The notes under the pieces were generated by a model, which made no database searches, was not told where the DNA came from, and was given only the letters and a program-made list of their open reading frames with translations. From positions 1 through 15,550 of the forward strand of contig DAOVTF010000007.1 of NCBI GenBank assembly GCA_030633225.1: a stretch of 15,550 nt of DNA. Direction: 5' to 3'. The position numbers and the translations under genes were made by a program. Shown here piece after piece: positions 13,961 through 15,550 of the stretch. Position 1 is the stretch's first letter, and each line of letters begins with the position of its first letter. Source of the stretch: Flavobacteriaceae bacterium (GTDB taxonomy: Bacteria; Bacteroidota; Bacteroidia; Flavobacteriales; Flavobacteriaceae).

Positions 13961-14687
13961 TATCTGTGTTTTCATCTTTTTTTCCATCATAAAATGGAGG
14001 CCAATTTCCGTTTGAATTTACTTCGTCTAATGATCCAACTGAGATATATTCACCAGGTACGTTAACACCACCTAGTGCTTCTTTTTCTTGTCTTATCAAA
14101 TCTATATCCATTCCTTCTAAAACTTTAGCTTTATCAACTTTCGCTTCAAAAACTGAAGTTTTAATTCCTTGAACTTTTTCAACCTCACCTGTTTTCAATT
14201 CAAATTTGGCATCTGTTCCAGGAACACTCATCATGTTTTTATAATCTCTATCTTTAAACCTATTGATTACAGGTTCAAATCCAACCGTATCAACAATTCT
14301 TTTTTCTACATCAATAGTAATTAAACCTCTTTGTTCGGTTACTACAACATTTTTTATTTCAGTAAGTGCAAATTTAGCAGTATCAATGAAGCTAATCAAT
14401 TTTTGCGGATCTGATGTAAATTTTCTATTTACTTCGGCATATGCTATTTCAGCATCACGTATTGTTTTTAAATTCTCAATTACTTTTGTATAACGAGCTT
14501 TTTTCTTTTTGTTAAAATGAATAGGCTTCATTATGCTTTGATAAATCTCATAACCTAAGAAAATAATAACACCCCATAAAAGTAGTGATAAAACAGGTTT
14601 TAATTTACTAGGTAATTTATTTACAATTAAGTAAGCTAATCCAGCTACTGCAAGTATAGATACAATAATTATTAAAATAGAAATCAT
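13953..14687 (-). CDS. Conserved membrane protein with pilin-like segment
   Basis: A 244-residue protein not assigned to a named family. Residues 2-22 (ISILIIIVSILAVAGLAYLI) and about 32-51 form two transmembrane helices separated by a short Lys/Pro loop. A basic stretch KKKKAR (60-65) follows. Residues 66-101 (RYTKVIENLKTIRDAEIAY, then AEVNRKFTSDPQKLISFI) resemble the C-terminal half of the helix and following loop of pseudopilins and type IV pilins. The rest is mixed alpha/beta with an acidic, Asn-rich tail. It is the first cistron of the operon, has the best full promoter of the window (-33 and -7), and overlaps the DUF3822 gene by 8 nt. The pairing of a pilin-like membrane protein with a PilM-like cytosolic protein suggests a membrane complex, but this is inference. 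Confidence 0.75.
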   Translation of the reverse strand: MISILIIIVSILAVAGLAYLIVNKLPSKLKPVLSLLLWGVIIFLGYEIYQSIMKPIHFNKKKKARYTKVIENLKTIRDAEIAYAEVNRKFTSDPQKLISFIDTAKFALTEIKNVVVTEQRGLITIDVEKRIVDTVGFEPVINRFKDRDYKNMMSVPGTDAKFELKTGEVEKVQGIKTSVFEAKVDKAKVLEGMDIDLIRQEKEALGGVNVPGEYISVGSLDEVNSNGNWPPFYDGKKDENTDNE

Positions 14688-14719
14688 TTTTTAAAATTAT
14701 TTATAATTAGGTTATAACG

Positions 14720-14749
14720 CAAATCTACAAAAATTTTTGAATCACAAAA
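14720..14749 (-). promoter_or_regulatory. Bacteroidota promoter of the membrane protein-DUF3822-rsmD operon
   Basis: Read on the minus strand, TAGATTTG (14727-14720) is a full match to the -7 box. TTTTG (14749-14745) lies 17 nt upstream as the -33 element, giving TTG-N17-TAnnTTTG. It is 32 nt before the ATG at 14687. Confidence 0.7.
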
Positions 14750-14865
14750 GTATTTATTTTATAATATCTTCTATTTTTTTTAATTTACTTATTAATTAAG
14801 TCATTTAAGATGAAGTTTTTTCTTTTTGTTAACTACTTTTATTCCGTTTTATTTAGAATTAATAT

Positions 14866-14873
14866 TAAGTTTG
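14866..14873 (+). promoter_or_regulatory. Bacteroidota -7 box of the RecD-like helicase gene
   Basis: TAAGTTTG is a full match to TAnnTTTG, 24 nt before the ATG at 14898. Only a T-rich tract (14847-14850) is present upstream, with a short spacing. Confidence 0.55.
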
Positions 14874-14897
14874 TAATTGAGTTATTAGAAATAATTT

Positions 14898-15550
14898 ATG
14901 ATTAAAAACACCACAAATTTACATAATGAATTATTAAAAGAATTCCCTTTTGCTCCAACAATTCGTCAAGATCAACTATTTAAAAGCTTATCAAATTTTG
15001 TATTAAGCAATAACGAGCAAGGTATATTTTTGTTAAAAGGTTATGCGGGTACAGGTAAAACGACAGTTATTAGTACTTTGGTTAATAATTTATGGAAAAC
15101 AGGTTATAAATCAGTTTTATTGGCTCCAACTGGTAGAGCGGCAAAAGTCATAGGATTATATTCAAATAGATCAGCTTTTACAATTCATAAAAAAATTTAC
15201 CACCCAAAAAAGGAAAAAAGTGGAAGGGTAACTTTTAATCTTCAAAAAAATAAACATACCAATACTATTTTTATAGTTGATGAAGCCTCAATGATACCTG
15301 ATAGAACTGCCGATTCTTCTTTTTTCTCTAATGGCTCTTTGTTAGACGATCTATTATATTATATCTATTCTGGTAAAAATTGTAAACTCATTTTAATAGG
15401 TGACACAGCGCAATTACCTCCGGTTAAATTGGATTTGAGTCCGGCATTGAATAAACAAACCCTGATGTATAATTATAATAAAGAGGTTGAAGAGATTGAA
15501 TTAAATGAGGTAATGAGGCAACATAGTGATTCGGGTATTTTATTTAATGC
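14898..15550 (+). CDS. RecD-like ATP-dependent DNA helicase (AAA family), partial, N-terminal 217 codons
   Basis: Superfamily 1B helicase start, cut by the window edge and open throughout. From the ATG at 14898 the frame gives MIKNTTNLHNELLKEFPFAP, then a Q-motif-like TIRQDQ, Walker A GYAGTGKT (48-55), motif Ia LLAPTGRAAKV (74-84), Walker B with Asp128-Glu129 in IFIVDEASM, and motif III LILIGDTAQLPPV. It ends at the EVMRQ segment that carries the motif IV-region arginine of RecD/TraA-type helicases. Proteins of this kind in Bacteroidota are annotated as ATP-dependent RecD-like helicases or exodeoxyribonuclease V subunit alpha; no RecB or RecC partner is visible here. It diverges from the rsmD operon across a 210-bp AT-rich gap that holds promoters for both directions. 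Confidence 0.93.
   Translation, partial: MIKNTTNLHNELLKEFPFAPTIRQDQLFKSLSNFVLSNNEQGIFLLKGYAGTGKTTVISTLVNNLWKTGYKSVLLAPTGRAAKVIGLYSNRSAFTIHKKIYHPKKEKSGRVTFNLQKNKHTNTIFIVDEASMIPDRTADSSFFSNGSLLDDLLYYIYSGKNCKLILIGDTAQLPPVKLDLSPALNKQTLMYNYNKEVEEIELNEVMRQHSDSGILFN

Noticed and set aside
13961..13990. Longer start for the DUF3822 gene
   Set aside because: It would overlap the upstream gene by up to 38 nt and add a Lys/Met-rich leader; ATG at 13960 gives the short overlap typical of coupling.
14263..14493. Plus-strand open frame of 76 codons
   Set aside because: It is antisense to the pilin-like membrane protein gene, which has a good promoter and a coupled operon.
1..15550. Mobile island, defence system, tRNA or rRNA
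   Set aside because: No transposase, integrase, phage, restriction or toxin-antitoxin gene was seen, no cloverleaf or rRNA stretch was recognised, and base composition is even throughout.

Overview
The window looks like a chromosomal segment of a low-GC member of the Bacteroidota, most likely the Flavobacteriaceae. Three things point there. Four or more intergenic regions carry the Bacteroidota -7 promoter box TAnnTTTG, while Shine-Dalgarno sequences are absent or weak. Several protein families are typical of the phylum (DUF3822 next to rsmD, head-GIN/DUF2807, LytTR regulators, thioredoxin lipoproteins of the TlpA type). The tsaE-ald-small membrane protein order is one I recall from flavobacteria. 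The gene content is mostly core chromosome. I see no insertion sequence, integrase, phage gene, CRISPR array, tRNA or rRNA.

Layout: (1) 1-1919, minus: Lon protease, cut by the window edge just before its proteolytic domain. (2) 1920-2210: divergent regulatory region with a repeated TCAATTCTTA-type motif, two copies of which form a perfect 14-bp inverted repeat. (3) 2211-5208, plus: a probable four-gene operon coding an ECF sigma factor, a single-pass membrane protein that is the likely anti-sigma factor, and two exported repeat proteins of predicted beta-solenoid type (DUF4097-like and DUF2807-like), closed by a strong terminator. (4) 5297-8921, minus: DUF4258-like small membrane protein, alanine dehydrogenase, TsaE and histidine ammonia-lyase, with a 121-bp gap holding an inverted repeat and a possible 20-residue ORF. 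(5) 9063-11651, plus: two tandem paralogous TlpA-type thioredoxin lipoproteins, each with its own -7 box and terminator. (6) 11787-12548, plus: a LytTR response regulator without a kinase beside it. (7) 12594-14687, minus: an overlapping three-gene operon of a membrane protein with a pilin-like segment, a DUF3822 protein with actin-like (PilM-like) motif traces, and RsmD. (8) 14898-15550, plus: the start of a RecD-like helicase, cut by the window edge.

Functional themes are protein quality control (Lon), envelope sensing (ECF operon), translation maintenance (TsaE for tRNA t6A, RsmD for 16S rRNA), amino-acid catabolism (Ald, HutH) and envelope thiol chemistry (the two TlpA-like lipoproteins). 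No single dramatic new system is evident. The best leads are the ECF/beta-solenoid operon with its operator-like repeats, the DUF3822 plus pilin-like pair, the His-to-Gln change at the expected catalytic position of Ald, and the thioredoxin paralogues whose CXXC region is nearly identical in DNA while the rest has diverged.
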